Of a stretch of 64,000 bases of DNA, positions 43,371-54,483 are shown in pieces. A program made the translations under genes and the position numbers. Numbering within the stretch: position 1 is the stretch's first letter; each line of letters opens with the position of its first letter. Where the stretch lies: NCBI GenBank assembly GCA_015039365.1, contig WION01000156.1:55529-119528 (forward strand). Reading direction: 5' to 3'. The stretch comes from Amanita rubescens (lineage: Eukaryota > Basidiomycota > Agaricomycetes > Agaricales > Amanitaceae). The notes under the pieces are model-generated. The model saw only the letters and a list, made by a program, of their open reading frames with translations. It had not been told where the DNA came from and did no database searches.

Positions 43371-44429
43371 ACACGCGACACACAAAATACTCCCATGCAC
43401 TGGCAACAGCTCACTGACAAAACAGACAACGTTTAAGCATCATTGAGTTTAGAAACAGAGGCTCACCTGCGCATCATTCGCATCACCTTGAACTCAAGCA
43501 TCCTCGATACGTCTGTTAGCGGACTCGTTGACTTTAAACGGCGTCAACTCACCGAAGCACCTGATATCAACGCCACTCAGACACGATGTACGTGCTCCTG
43601 AACAGCAGGCGTCAATGTTAACCGCTGATGCGTCGTCCGACGGTCTGAATGGGGAAAGGCCGTGGGAGATCGTTCGGCGCAGGGGCGAATGGACGGAGTA
43701 CGAGAGGTGCCGAACACAACACAAACACCAAAACAACCTATAATCGTAGTCGAGAGATGTCGAGGATCGCCTAGGTGGGCTGTAGTCGAAGTCAAGACCT
43801 AAAGTAGGTGATGGGAATGAAGAGTAGTATGAAACACAACACAGTACAAGGCTGTCCAGACCTTCTCCTGCATCTTACGACATCAATTGCGGCCATTGAG
43901 TTCTTTCTCGGGAGCGAGCCTTACTGGAACGGGAGGCGTGGGTCGACGGCCGAAAGACGAAGGCGGGATGCGCGGGATTGTCGGATTCGGTAAGTGCTTG
44001 GAATGCAAAAAATAGGCTATTTCTCCGGTTAGCGCGACGCCGGTCTCACCACCGTGTTCAGCCTTACTTTCGCTAAATTCGCTTCCACCCTTCCTGACTG
44101 GTTGACTGGTTTCCGTCCAAGCCTGTCTGTGATTGGTTGATTGGTTGCATAAATGATTGTATTTTTGGCATTGATTACTGCCGAATAGATCGCAAATAGA
44201 CGTCTAACATTAAAATGCTTGGTTGGTTTGGTTGGTTGGTTCTTTTATGTTGCCCTCTACTTCAGATCACACTTAGCCAATCTGTTTTAGCATAACTCGT
44301 GACGTCGGCTCCGAAACTCTTAGAGAACAATGGCCCGATTCTGTCGCGTGACAACCTCCTACCCTCTTCATGTCGGCCCCATTGTTATAAACGTATGGCC
44401 TCACATCAATTGTCCAAATCCCAGTGCGG
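43371..44429. other. No gene recognised
   Basis: Only short frames. A GGTTGGTTTGGTTGGTTGG tract at about 44220-44240 belongs with the other GGTT tracts near foldback copies. Confidence 0.4.
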
Positions 44430-45065
44430 GTGGGTTGGGTTGGGTTTGTATGACTTGCGACCGGCTGGAGGTGAGGGGGGCGACGAATTGGGACGTGAGG
44501 AATGAACAGGCGATGAGAACGTATAGATACTTGCCTATCGCATACTTTTAAATATAGACTTATGGGCCTACGCATCAACTGTCCGGCCTGGCCGGATACT
44601 GGTGACTTGAGAGGGAATCATATCAGGGATTGGGTCATTACGTGCGTTGCGTTTATAGCCGACGTGTCCTCTGACCGGCCTAGCCGGATACGGTGTAGGC
44701 AGGAACTGACAGGAGAGGCGTCGACATGTCGGGACAGCAGCTTAGTCCCCCCATAGTGTGCCCGTAGTGTGGGTGTGAGTGATGAATGGGCGATGAGGAC
44801 ATTCGTACATACTTGACTGTCCAACCTGACCGATTCGACGTCGGTTTAGGTTAGGTTAGGTTAGGTGACTTACGACTAGCTGGGGTAAGGGCAGCGACAT
44901 ATCGGGACAACAAGGTGTGACCAATGAACGGCAATGAGCAGATACATACTTGAACACCGCATTTGTTTTACGATGGTGGTGGTACGGAAACACGCAACGA
45001 AGGGAAATTACGACTCCGACCGCCCAGTTGCACAGCATGGAGCAGTATTTGTGGGACAAATAACA
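44430..45065. repeat. Half foldback element C (left arm only)
   Basis: Three tandem ~200-bp units in left-arm orientation. Each has a CCGGATAC or related box, a GACTTGCGAC/GACTTACGAC box, a CATATCGGGACAACA-like box and a GATGAACAGGCGATGAG-like box. The core then ends GGAGCAGTATTTGTGGGACA, but no right arm follows. The third unit contains a TTAGGTTAGGTTAGGTTAGG tract (about 44845). Confidence 0.65.
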
Positions 45066-45502
45066 CTTGGGTGCCGCGCGCACAGCAGGTCCGAGGCTCT
45101 TTCTTTTTTGCAATGACCAAAGTCATAATATAAGTTTTCCATTGTGAAATATGTTGAAGACTGTTCACCCAAGATCATTCGTGATCACACTCCTTTGAAG
45201 CTCAATGTTTATATATAGCCCGTGTATTAATCGCCAAAACATGCAAGTAGTCTCGACTGTAAATAGTTGATGAATGCGCCGGTTGCAAGCTGAGCACGTT
45301 CATTTTCAATTTAGGGCAGTCCTGCAAATGGGTGTTACTTAACAGCGACATCATGCTGCTCCAGACGTCAGCGATGTGCTGGACGATGTGTTGGAGTGCA
45401 TCCCAATGCCTGTGGTGGGAGAGGTTGTGCTGGACGATGTGCTGGGGTGCATCCCAATGCCTGCGGTGGGAGAGGTGGGAGAATTGACCGGAGAAGGCGA
45501 AT

Positions 45503-45553
45503 GGTTGGTTGGTTGGTTGGTTTGGTTGGTTTGGTTGGTTGGTTTGGTTGGTT
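45503..45553 (+). repeat. GGTT/GGTTT minisatellite
   Basis: About fifty bases of GG runs separated by TT or TTT. The 15-mer GGTTGGTTTGGTTGG inside it has the spacing of a two-tetrad G-quadruplex. Confidence 0.85.
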
Positions 45554-45902
45554 ACGGATGGCAGGTGCAGGGTCATCGTTTTGGCTTGCGACAAGTTTCA
45601 ACTTCCAGCTTTCTCTCTACGACCTTTGGACGACAGTCTACCTGTAAAGGCTCAAAGCGTGCGCGTTTCTCGCATTATGCTGATGCACAGCTGTTTGCTG
45701 CGACACATTGCTGCCTCAGTTCAGTTCGGTTGTCGTGCGTTGATTGTCGGGGTTGACCAGGCGTCACGCTGCCTCAATTAGAGTAGTGGGGCGCATTTCT
45801 GGCCCAAATCGACTGAAAACCGAATTATTGCATGCACGTTCATTTTACATCAGGCGGTACGGATAAAATGCGATGCCTAATATTCTTGCTGCTGTTCGCA
45901 AA

Positions 45903-46415
45903 CTATAATTCTCGTCTTGTTGTTGTTGTTTGCCGTACCTCTTCTAAGCGCGACAGGGTTTCGCGCATTTGCCCTAACCCATCCCGTACGTTCTCGTGGT
46001 TTTGCCGTAACTTGCGCTGTACCTCGCGCAGCGATGTAAACGCGATGCTTTCTATTATCAGATCTGGATCAATAATAATGCATGAATAGCGATACACCAA
46101 TGTACCTTCATCTTCCTTCATCTTGACTTCGTCCTCCCTGAACCTGACGTTGCTTGCGGGCGTCAAAGCCAGTTTATCTTTTGTGGTCCATCCTTCGACA
46201 AGCGCCTTGGCAAAGTGCTCCCGATATTGGATCCATCCGGTCACCACTTGCTCTTCGGTTACGCCGAAGTGACTCGCGGCGGTCTCTACAACCGATGACA
46301 AGAGTTGATAGAGCTCGAGGGTATCGTCCCCTATCTGTTCTTCAACGTAGGTGAGATCAATATTTTTAAAAAATTGGGAGTTCATACCTAGACTGTCGTT
46401 GAGTGGGGTGTCCAT
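45903..46415 (-). CDS. Unrecognised small protein in left inverted repeat of element D
   Basis: An open frame of 170 codons from ATG 46415 (MDTPLNDSLGMNSQFFKN). It contains DDTLELYQLLSSVVETAASH and a predicted coiled-coil tail (REVQRKLRQNHENVRDGLGQ). The last third (from about IDPDLIIESIAFTSL) is repeated in inverted, broken form at 48030-48220. The protein may be longer or spliced near GAAGGTACATT (about 46108). It could be a captured host gene fragment or part of an element's own gene; the family is unknown. Confidence 0.4.
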   Translation of the reverse strand: MDTPLNDSLGMNSQFFKNIDLTYVEEQIGDDTLELYQLLSSVVETAASHFGVTEEQVVTGWIQYREHFAKALVEGWTTKDKLALTPASNVRFREDEVKMKEDEGTLVYRYSCIIIDPDLIIESIAFTSLREVQRKLRQNHENVRDGLGQMRETLSRLEEVRQTTTTRREL

Positions 46416-46939
46416 CCTGCAGCCCTTACTCCCACCTGCCTGGCTTTTATACCTTGTGAATGGAAAACTGCGGAGAACATTCTACCAGTTTGGCAACTGC
46501 ATCTGACAATGACGAAATTAGAAGCAATGCAAATAAGGAAAACGAGTTCGTCAGAGCGTCGACCAATGATGAAATTAGAAGCATTGCAAATAAGAAATGA
46601 GTTTGTCAGAGGGAACGAGTCAGCGGCCCTTTGAACTATATTCCCGCTTAAAGAAAGGCATCTGACTGGCTCAGCCGAATAGCGCGGCGAGTTTACAAGA
46701 TGTGGATAGCAGCGTTGCCGATATTACAGTATAACAGTATAATTTGAGCCATTGCAGCATGGGAATGCAGATACATAGAGATCTATTAATCCCCACTTCA
46801 AGCATGCACACGTACGCGCGTTTATGGCTTAGGCATCAACTGTCCGGCTTGGCCAGATTCGGTGAGGGCCCCAGATATGGCAGTGGGCGTACAGGTATCG
46901 ACTACACATCAACTGATTGCGCACCAAAACCAGTTCAGG

Positions 46940-47281
46940 AAGTTCCCGGACAGCAGGTGGTTGATGAATCAGACGAAGTGCAAGAAGACGAGGCGTCGAA
47001 CCTCCTGCCCTACCTGCTCCAGACCCTGCTCCTGCTAACCCTACACCACCAACTCTTCGCCGCTCGTATCCGCCAAGCAGGCCAATATGTCACTGATCTA
47101 AAATCCAGTTCACTAGTACTGGGAGTCGCTCATCAGTAATTCCCCGTGGATTACAAGCCGCTAATGACGTCATACCTGAGTTGAATGAGGAAGCGAAAGC
47201 GCTAGCAGTGAAGGGGGAGGAAGAGCGCTTCATGCCAATAGACGGCCTTTGCTCAGCACAGAGTGTTGTTGGTACTAGTTA
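46940..47281 (+). pseudogene. Coding-like fragment next to foldback arm of element D
   Basis: The frame VIPRGLQAANDVIPELNEEA continues to TAG-free sequence and stops at TAA 47281. The same segment is recognisable at 60780-60900 (TIPRELEAPNDAISESA) and inverted at 13150-13300. In all three places it reads toward the foldback arm, so it is a regular part of the family. Confidence 0.5.
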
Positions 47282-47384
47282 ATCCCTGGCTACCTGAGTG
47301 AGCGATGAACGGACGATCAGGACACGCGCACTTGCCTATAACCAAACCAACCAACCACCTAACACGCAGCGGAGAGCTGTTACG

Positions 47385-47480
47385 ACTCCGACTGCCGAAC
47401 TTGCACGGCTCGAAACACGTGATTTTTGCTATTTGGCACACAAATACTGTTTCGAGCCGTGCAAGTTCGGCAGTCGGAGT
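47385..47480. repeat. Central hairpin of element D, 33-bp perfect stem
   Basis: Bases 47385-47417 pair perfectly with 47448-47480 across a 30-base loop. The stem contains CTGCCGAACTTGCACGGC. This is the same core as in elements A and E. Confidence 0.9.
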
Positions 47481-48029
47481 TGTAACAGCCCTCCGCTGCT
47501 TGCTTCTCTACCACTATCATCGTAAAACAAAGTAACTTGTGTCCTCATCGCCCGTCCGTCGCTCATGGTGCTAAGCCCTGTTTGCCACCTCCCTCAGCAG
47601 TCGTAAGTCACGTCGACCACGTCGTATCCGGCCAGGCCGGTCCGATAGTAAAAGCCAGGCCTGTACCGTTGTCCAACCCCAAACCCCAACCCCAACCCCA
47701 CCCCACCCCGTTACGGTTCCCTCGCCCGTTTGTACTGCCATATCCAAGACTCGCACCCGCACCGTATCTGGCCAGGCCGTTTAGTTGATGCGTAAGCCAC
47801 AAACGCGGTCCAAAATAGGCTATTCGTCATCGCCTGTTCATTGCTCATACCACGGGGGGACTAGACGCCCTCTCTCCTCAGCCAGACGCAGGTCTACACT
47901 GTATCCGGCCTGGCCGGACAGCTCATGCGTGAGCCACAAATGCATGTAGTAGGTACTGTTCAAAAATAAGTCATAGGCAGTACCCGTGTCCTCATGGGGT
48001 ATGTTGGCATATTTCTGTATACATTGTTG

Positions 48030-48220
48030 TTTATTGATCCGGATCTGATGATAGAAAGCATCACGTTTAAATTGCTATGCGAGATACAGCACCGGCCACG
48101 GCAAAACCATGAGCAGATGCGTAAAACCCTGTAGCGAATACTGCAAGAAGGGAAAGAATCGTAGGCTGCGAATGGTAATGCGGACGCTAGGCGCCTCACC
48201 TTATATGCACTGCCTCGTAT
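48030..48220 (+). pseudogene. Broken second copy of the 45903-46415 coding segment
   Basis: Reads LIDPDLMIESITFKLL, then RQNHEQMRKT, followed by stops. It resembles the C-terminal third of the minus-strand frame at 45903-46415 and forms part of the right inverted repeat of element D. Confidence 0.6.
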
Positions 48221-48769
48221 AAACATGAATAACATGAATAATAATTTACATGCTTTGCATTGATTCCGTTCGGTTTTCGGTCGATTTGGGCTAGAATATG
48301 CCTCACCGCTCCAATTGAGGCAGGGCTAGTACGCATAGTCAACCCTGCTTAACCAACCCTGCTTATCGACGCGCGATAACGGACGCAGCAATGTGTCGGC
48401 AATCGCGTCTTGTCGTCAATAAAAGAAACAATAACAATAAAACAATAAACAACAACAATATGGGTGAAACCCACTCACCCTTATACCGAGCAGTACGAAT
48501 GCTGCCCAAACCAACCATTTAACCAACCATTTATCCTCATTCGTGTCATCGGCTTGAGGCTACGACAACAAGCAAATATTGACGCCTCCCAATTTACGAA
48601 CGTTCTGGCAAGACCACCACGTCATCGCCATTCCCCCGTCTCGCTCGTCGTCCAACCTCACCTCTTGTGGTAATCGCGATTTGATTCGGAGAGTTCGGAG
48701 GGTTAAGTTCGAGCCCCCCCACATGTAAATCTGTAATTCATGAATATAAATATCACCTACGAAATAACA

Positions 48770-50220
48770 CCATTGAGTTGTCAATTTACTACTCAAGCTA
48801 ATCAACTTACTCGGAAGGAGACTCTCTAGAGTCTCCACATTTAATTCCAACTTCCTTTTTGTAAGGGAAGAAACTCGTGACGAGTCGTATTAGATTCGTC
48901 GTGAACCTAAAAAACGGAGGGTGACAACGAACTTTCCACCAGAGGACTTAACGAGGACTCACCATCGAGTCCCCCCTGTCCATCCGTTAGACACCGCGTC
49001 GTCCAAACCGGCAGAAGAACCACGTAGAACTCCCTTCTGAGTCCCGTGCATCGATAAGATGTAGCTGTGAGAAGTGATTAGCGAGAAATGGAAGAAAGAG
49101 ATGAGGAAGGACCTACCACCTTCCGAAGTCCTCATCCTCGTCCTATCTCACTCATCCGTCTCCCTCCGCGCCCTTCCCACTTCAATATCCATCGATAGCA
49201 ACAACACACGGGCTGCTCCCGAGCCTGCTACCTTCCCGTCGAACGCATGAGGAGTGAACAATGCCGTATACTCGTCTAACGAAGGACTTCCGTTAGCCAC
49301 GTAGACAGGAACGATGGCACTTACCTGGTATCTAGATCATTTCTCATTCTCTCCAGAATAGGTTCTGTAGGGGAGAAGCACCAACGACTCGCGTTCGAGT
49401 AGTCCTTGGGGTCGCGCTTAAGCTATCCCGCCCCTGATCCCAATCCGTGGCACTTGGTCATGTTGAAGTTGGTTCACGTCCTAGTTCAACAACGGTCAAG
49501 TCCATCACGCGAGAACAAAGAAGATGGACGATACCATCACCGCCCTCACTCGGTTCTTCCACTTCCCTCTCATTCTCCTGGATTTCCACCTCGCGAAAAA
49601 AACAAGTACGGCTCTTGCAGCAGTCGCTGCCATTCAAGGTGAGCTCCAGCTTGTTAGATCCCTCTTACCGCCATTATCGAAACAGTGACGCGACCGCTGA
49701 CCTGGAAGGCACATCGAAATCTCGGCGAGGCATGGCCCTCGCTCGCGGAGTGGCTAGACACTGCCCAAAGTAATTGTTTGTTGTTTGTTAATCTTAATTG
49801 TTATTAGGAAGTTCCCAACCCCTCCTCAACAGGTTCTGAAGTACAGCACTCCCTCAACATGTATGGCCATACCTTCCGCGACTTCCCTATCGGGAAGTCA
49901 CGCTGACGCCCGACGCGCTCAGCTTCAAACGTCCGTACCGACTCGCTACTTAGACACCTTGACTTAAAAATCGCTCAGAGTAAAGTAAGTGTGCCAAAAC
50001 TCTACCCATGAGATCTACAATCCCATTACCTGAGAGCGCCAGCACCTCCACGCTTCGAATTCTGGTCTGTCACACAGCCGTCACGATTTTCCAAACATGG
50101 AAGGAGCGTCAAATTTCGACGCGCATCCTCGTCTAACGCTCTGAGGCCTGTACTACTTCACAATCGCATTGGAAACGTTCGCCTTTGGAGGGATTCGAGG
50201 GAATAAATGCCTACGATGAC
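48770..50220 (+). repeat. Second hairpin-rich relic
   Basis: Resembles the non-coding tail of the LTR element in order and style. GGGAAGAAACTCGTGACGAG at about 48866 corresponds to GGGGAAGAGACTCGCAGCGA at about 29223. The AGAGGACTTA-type hairpin follows in both. TTTCGACGCGCATCCTCGTC at about 50115 corresponds to ATTCGACGCGCTCCTCGCGT at about 30748. GGAGACTC-tcta-GAGTCTCC near 48818 is one of its hairpins. No LTRs are seen. Confidence 0.6.
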
Positions 50221-50544
50221 TCTACATGTCATAGGTATTTCTTCAGTGATTTACTGTCTCTATGGAAATATGTGCCCTAAACACAAGTTCTGCACGGAAA
50301 TCCTCTTCCCTTTGGCCCTATCTTGGCCCCGTAACCTGCGGCGCGTGGGGGAGGATGTGAGGGCTGCACCACTGTCTTGGGGCATTTTCTAGAGATGTTA
50401 TATTGTCCTCAAGCCCAATTTTTGTCAGTATCCTCTCATTTCATTTTAGCTCACAACAAAGGGAAATGTATGCGAAGTAACAGATTGCTGAATGACATGC
50501 AATTTCATCAGCTTATACTACTGTGCCATAGCTTGGCTGGTTTC

Positions 50545-51080
50545 CTAGTATTCATCACTCATTCCATCAATATCCTCACTGTTGAGTTCCCGCTGCTCCA
50601 TGCCTTGTTGAAGCATCCCTCCCACCGCCTCTTCCTCTTCATTATCCTCTTCCTCCTTAACATATTCTCCATACAACAGCTCTGAATCTGGTATATCTAC
50701 ATCGTATGCATTAGAGGGAGGTGAAGGGAGAGGCACTCTGCCATCGTGGCACCCTTGGGGGAATCTGTCTGACAGACAGGGGTACCTGTTAGCCTCGTAG
50801 CATTGCCGGCACACTTCGCAGAGCCTATAAGTGTCTCCACCTGTGGCGCCACAAGTAAATTTGAAACCAAGGTAAACCATTTCATACTGGCATTGCAGAC
50901 CCTGGAGGCGGCACCTTACATGATAATTGTTACAGGTTCTGCAGAGGCTTTGTATTGGGTTGGGTTGACTTACCTTGAACATTTGCCTCGATCAGTTTGT
51001 GCAGCAGGTATCAATAGTGAATGCCCGGTTGGACCAGACATTCTCTCCACCGGTAGCATACGTACCGCGCTGTAAGTCAT
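50545..51080 (-). CDS. Cysteine-rich acidic-tailed protein, unrecognised
   Basis: Minus strand. An ATG near 51080 opens MTYSAVRMLPVERMSGPTGH. An intron (GTAAGTCAACC...CTGCAG) joins it to TCNNYHVRCRLQGLQCQYEM, and the frame then continues through LCEVCRQCYEANRYPCLSDR. The spacing of Cys (CRTCNNYHVRC has C-x2-C-x6-C in the unspliced reading) recalls zinc-binding or Zn2Cys6-like modules but does not complete one. The end is very acidic (EEEDNEEEE). A second possible intron (GTTTACC...CACAG) would change the frame. Function is unknown; a DNA-binding role is only a guess. Confidence 0.4.
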
Positions 51081-51214
51081 AGGTGGGGTATTTGTAACTT
51101 GTTGGGAAACTTGGAAACATAGGCTGCTTTTGTGCTTTACGGTGGTATTTGGAGATGTTATTTGATCCAAATAGGAAAAATTGCTTTGATATTTATAGGT
51201 CTGGGCGTCCTGTC

Positions 51215-51460
51215 AATTTACAAGCACTTCTGAAATATGGTAATTTCAGTTTGCCTAAAGTTGACCATGTCCGGCCAAGCCGGACATGCAGGATGCTGTG
51301 TCTGAGATTTGTTTTCCTACCATTGCTTGGTTGTTCCGTTAATTTACAAGCACTTCCAAAATCGTACTTTCAGTTTGCTAAAGCCGATTCATTATGTCCG
51401 GCTCAGCCGGTCATGCCATGTCTGAGATTTGTTTGACCAGAAGTCCAACAGGCCTGACGT
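51215..51460. repeat. 126-bp tandem duplication with near-perfect palindrome
   Basis: AATTTACAAGCACTTC occurs at 51215 and 51341. The first unit contains ATGTCCGGC-caa-GCCGGACAT, a perfect nine-base stem; in the second it has decayed to ATGTCCGGC-tca-GCCGGTCAT. Confidence 0.8.
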
Positions 51461-51740
51461 AACGGCATCATCGGCGATCACCTTGAGGCTCACACCTGTC
51501 GTGTCATTGATAGAAAAGATATACAGTACTTGGCACTGAGAGTTTCTCAGGTGCCAACCGTTGCACTAAGATCCGAGTCGCAACTCTTTCATTGAATATC
51601 CCAACGGATAGCTGCCGGTTGCATCACAAAAATCGTACCATATCTTCTGCAGAAAAAGTATATAAGTAGGATCACTGGAAAGCATCGAGCGATCAGCACG
51701 TTCGCCATCTGTCGCAGACTGAGTCCGTCAGTGTCACTAT

Positions 51741-53378
51741 TTGAATGTGGAACAGCAGTCAACGAATGGACACGCACCACCTTATCCACAAATTCCAACG
51801 CACCATCCCTTCAATCCATACGTAAACTCATATCTGGCCCCATATGGTCCATACCCGATGCCGCACATGCCAACCCATGCAACACCAACAACACTAACAG
51901 CACCAACAGCACCAACAACAACACCATTCACTAATGTGCCACCGCCAGTGGGCATACATACATATGGACAAGCACCTCTCACTCCAGGCATGCCGGTGCA
52001 TGGGTATCCACCAATCCCTCCCAACACTGCCGCTCAGCCTCCCACCGCACCTCCTTCCTTTGGTGTATTAAGACAACGCCCTAACCCTGAACCGCGCCCT
52101 GGTGGTGAGTAATAGATTGCTGGTATAGATAGTTATCTGACAACGTACCCAGTCTTCAGCTTTCAGGTTGAAGTCTCAGATGGAGAAGGTCGTAGAGACT
52201 TTTCCGGAGAGACTGATATGTGGGAGAATTTTCATGAGAAGGTGTTGCGATATCTTGAGAAAGCGACGGGTGAAATTGAGCTTGCCTGTAAGGCTTCTGG
52301 GACACGGGTGGGGCAACACAGATGAAAAGTGAAGCGGGTTTCAAAGCCATCATGGACAGAGTCCGTCAAAGAGCGCAGAACGCACGCACTCGTGCAGTAA
52401 GCCTTGAAATAAAGAATATTGTGAGAAGTTTGTCATCCTGAAGCAGCGGAGCTGACCTTTCATATCCAAGGCAAAACGGGTTGACGTAACTAAGGCAAAG
52501 AAAAGGACCCGGAAGGATGATGTTCCACCTTCCGTCGATAACTCGGAATCTAGAGAGACCAACACTCAATTCAAGTCACATCAGCAATTGGAAAAAGCGA
52601 CACGATGTGAGGCACATAGCGGACGTTGCTTCGTGAGTTGCTCAGGGGGGTTGACAATCACCGTCGCCTTGACCATGCGGAAATGACTTTGTGGGCTAAA
52701 AAAATTGTGAGACCACGAACATTTGATAGCGGTGAAGCCTGGTGTATCTGACTCACTTCATAGTCGATGGGCCAAGCTTCTGTATACAGTCCACCCCATT
52801 GCCTCAACTTCGACCATGGCCCAGCTTCCAAAAGAAAGCGTCACAGTCATTCCCCTTCAACATCAACAACATCAACATCAACAACATCAACATCAACAAC
52901 ATCAACATCAACAACATCAGCATTAGTGCCCGAGGTTCACGTCACAATCCAAAACATCGCACCTGAACCAGCCAAAGCCTCCCTGTCAACAGATCCCCCA
53001 TCAACTGCTTTACTACCCACTATTGAGCCGTCTTCGCAGAGTCCGAATAGCGAATCGTTGGAGGAAGTTGTCACTCGCAGTCGATTCCCGCCCGTTGTTG
53101 ATGTAATCAACCTCGCGGAGGAAGAGAAACCGGGCAAGGGATTCCGCCAAATAATGGATGACTTGTTGGATGCAGGACTGGTGTCGTCGGACCACATCTT
53201 GCTTCTCGAAGAGAGTGTATTGGCTGCCGTTGGATACATGGGGTTGCCACATGCCCGCGCCTTGCGGAGCTTTGCGAAACGCCTCGTGCTCCCTGTTCTC
53301 GGCCTGCACAGAAATTATCTGCAACCAGAACTTGGCGAACTCCCCAACATCAGGCCTACTGACGTCAAGGCCTACTGA
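51741..53378 (+). CDS. Proline/Ser-rich protein with frameshifted C-terminus
   Basis: The first visible exon (51741-52112) is proline-rich (MPHMPTHATPTTLTAPTAPT) and lacks its own ATG in frame, so an upstream exon is likely. Later exons are joined by GT-AG introns: VEVSDGEGRRDFSGETDMWE at about 52170, KAIMDRVRQRAQ at about 52347, AKRVDVTKAKKRTRKDD at about 52471, and HRRLDHAEMTLWAKKI ending before GTGAGACC at about 52710. The main last exon begins at about 52766, with a Thr/Ser repeat coded by CAACAT units and then VDVINLAEEEKPGKGFRQIM. A 16-bp triplication then throws the frame into TGA at 53376-53378. The frame two bases over continues SSTSASIKREDSGHSDFLRN to 53539. Probably a nuclear regulatory protein, by composition only. 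Confidence 0.5.
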
Positions 53379-53400
53379 CGTCAAGGCCTACTGACGTCAA
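53353..53400. repeat. Three 16-bp tandem repeats containing TGACGTCA
   Basis: GGCCTACTGACGTCAA occurs three times exactly at 53353, 53369 and 53385. Two extra units add 32 bases, which is not a multiple of three. Confidence 0.95.
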
Positions 53401-53779
53401 GCCCACGCTTGAATCAAGTACATCAGCCTCAATCAAGAGGGAAGATTCTGGTCACAGCGACTTCCTGAGAAATTATACAAACGACTCGGATATCATTGAA
53501 ATCCGCGATGATAGTGGTGATTTCTATGCCGATGAATGATCAAACACCTAACACCTAGCACAAGCCATTCGATTATAAATACCCAATTACTAATCCCAAC
53601 TAATGCACTCTAGTTTCAACATACTGAGGCACACGTATATAACACTAGTAGTCATAAGTAGAACATAAAAACCATAGTATAGATCATTGAAACTTAATCT
53701 GCACAATATATTCGCTCTGTCCATACCAGCCATAGACCTTCTCAGGAGTGACGGTCGTGTAAACGGCTTCCCATATCAA

Positions 53780-54483
53780 GGCATAGGGATCATTGGCATA
53801 TCCTTCCATCTCACCCAAGACGTAGTCACGGTTTCCGACTTGACAGCAGAAAAGCATTCCTCAATAGGGTTCAGATCAGGAGATTAGGCTGGGAGATAAA
53901 TAAGACGCATTCCGCTATTAAGCAATATGAGCCGTCAGACAAAAAAATTCTAAATGATGACTTACGACTCTTCAACCATTTCACGTATACCAGCGACTTT
54001 ATGAATTCTCGCATTGTCCATAGTAAGGACGGCATTCGGAAGGAGCCACGGATTCATCTGATCCAAGTGACCACGAATGAAATCCTTGAATTCTTCTCCC
54101 GTGAATGCGTGATCGATCACTTCCCAAAGGAGTCTCGTCTTCGTGCACGCGTTCCACGTGGTGACCATGCATATTGCCGCTGAAAAGTGGTGCTGTTGCA
54201 GTGACCTTCGTCAACAAAGACAAGCTGAGCAGGTTTGAAATGGTCTCCGATAAGCATTTTGTAGGCGACGCGGTCTACTCTTTTTCATCACGCTCGGAAG
54301 CTAGACGAGTTACCTGCTTCCTTCAGCAGATGTAGAACATCTGAGACTGTTTTTTTTGTGAATCCTCGTCTAAGGTCTTTGAAATTGTGGCTAGTGAGGC
54401 ATCGAGTGGCAGACTTCACGGAGAAGATCTTGAAGCTCCTTCGGGTAAATGTCTGGCTGCCACTTCACGGACAGAATCACGCT
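53780..54483 (-). pseudogene. DDE_3 (Tc1/mariner-like) transposase pseudogene
   Basis: Minus strand. An HTH-like region is suggested by DIYPKELQDLLREVCHSM and RRGFTKKTVSDVLHLLKEAG. Then comes the first catalytic Asp in LVFVDEGHCNSTTFQ with YAWSPRGTRARRRD; a frameshift; EEFKDFIRGHLDQMNPW; the second Asp in VLTMDNARIHK; an apparent 50-nt intron; and the final Glu in SPDLNPIEECF, with the usual PPY changed so that a stop interrupts it. The N-terminus is cut off exactly where the 54484-56031 repeat begins. Stops and frameshifts make it inactive. Confidence 0.7.

Larger units (their letters stand above)
45701..48399. mobile_element. Element D: foldback core inside ~380-bp inverted repeats
   Basis: The left end 45701-46080 and right end 48030-48399 are diverged inverted repeats. 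CGACACATTGCTGC is at the outer left, its complement is at the outer right, and both share CCAAATCGAC and CGAAAACCGAA. Between them lie a coding-like fragment, foldback arms with CCGGCCAGGCCGG boxes and a central hairpin at 47385-47480. I did not find a target-site duplication. No transposase is encoded. Confidence 0.6.

Noticed and set aside
44845..44870. TTAGGTTAGGTTAGG tracts as telomere remnants
   Set aside because: The unit is TTAGG(T), not TTAGGG, tracts are very short and lie inside foldback arms, so they are treated as microsatellites.
48705..48718. AGTTCGAGCCCCCCC, another B-box-like word
   Set aside because: The flanks do not form acceptor or anticodon stems, and the C run ends the match.
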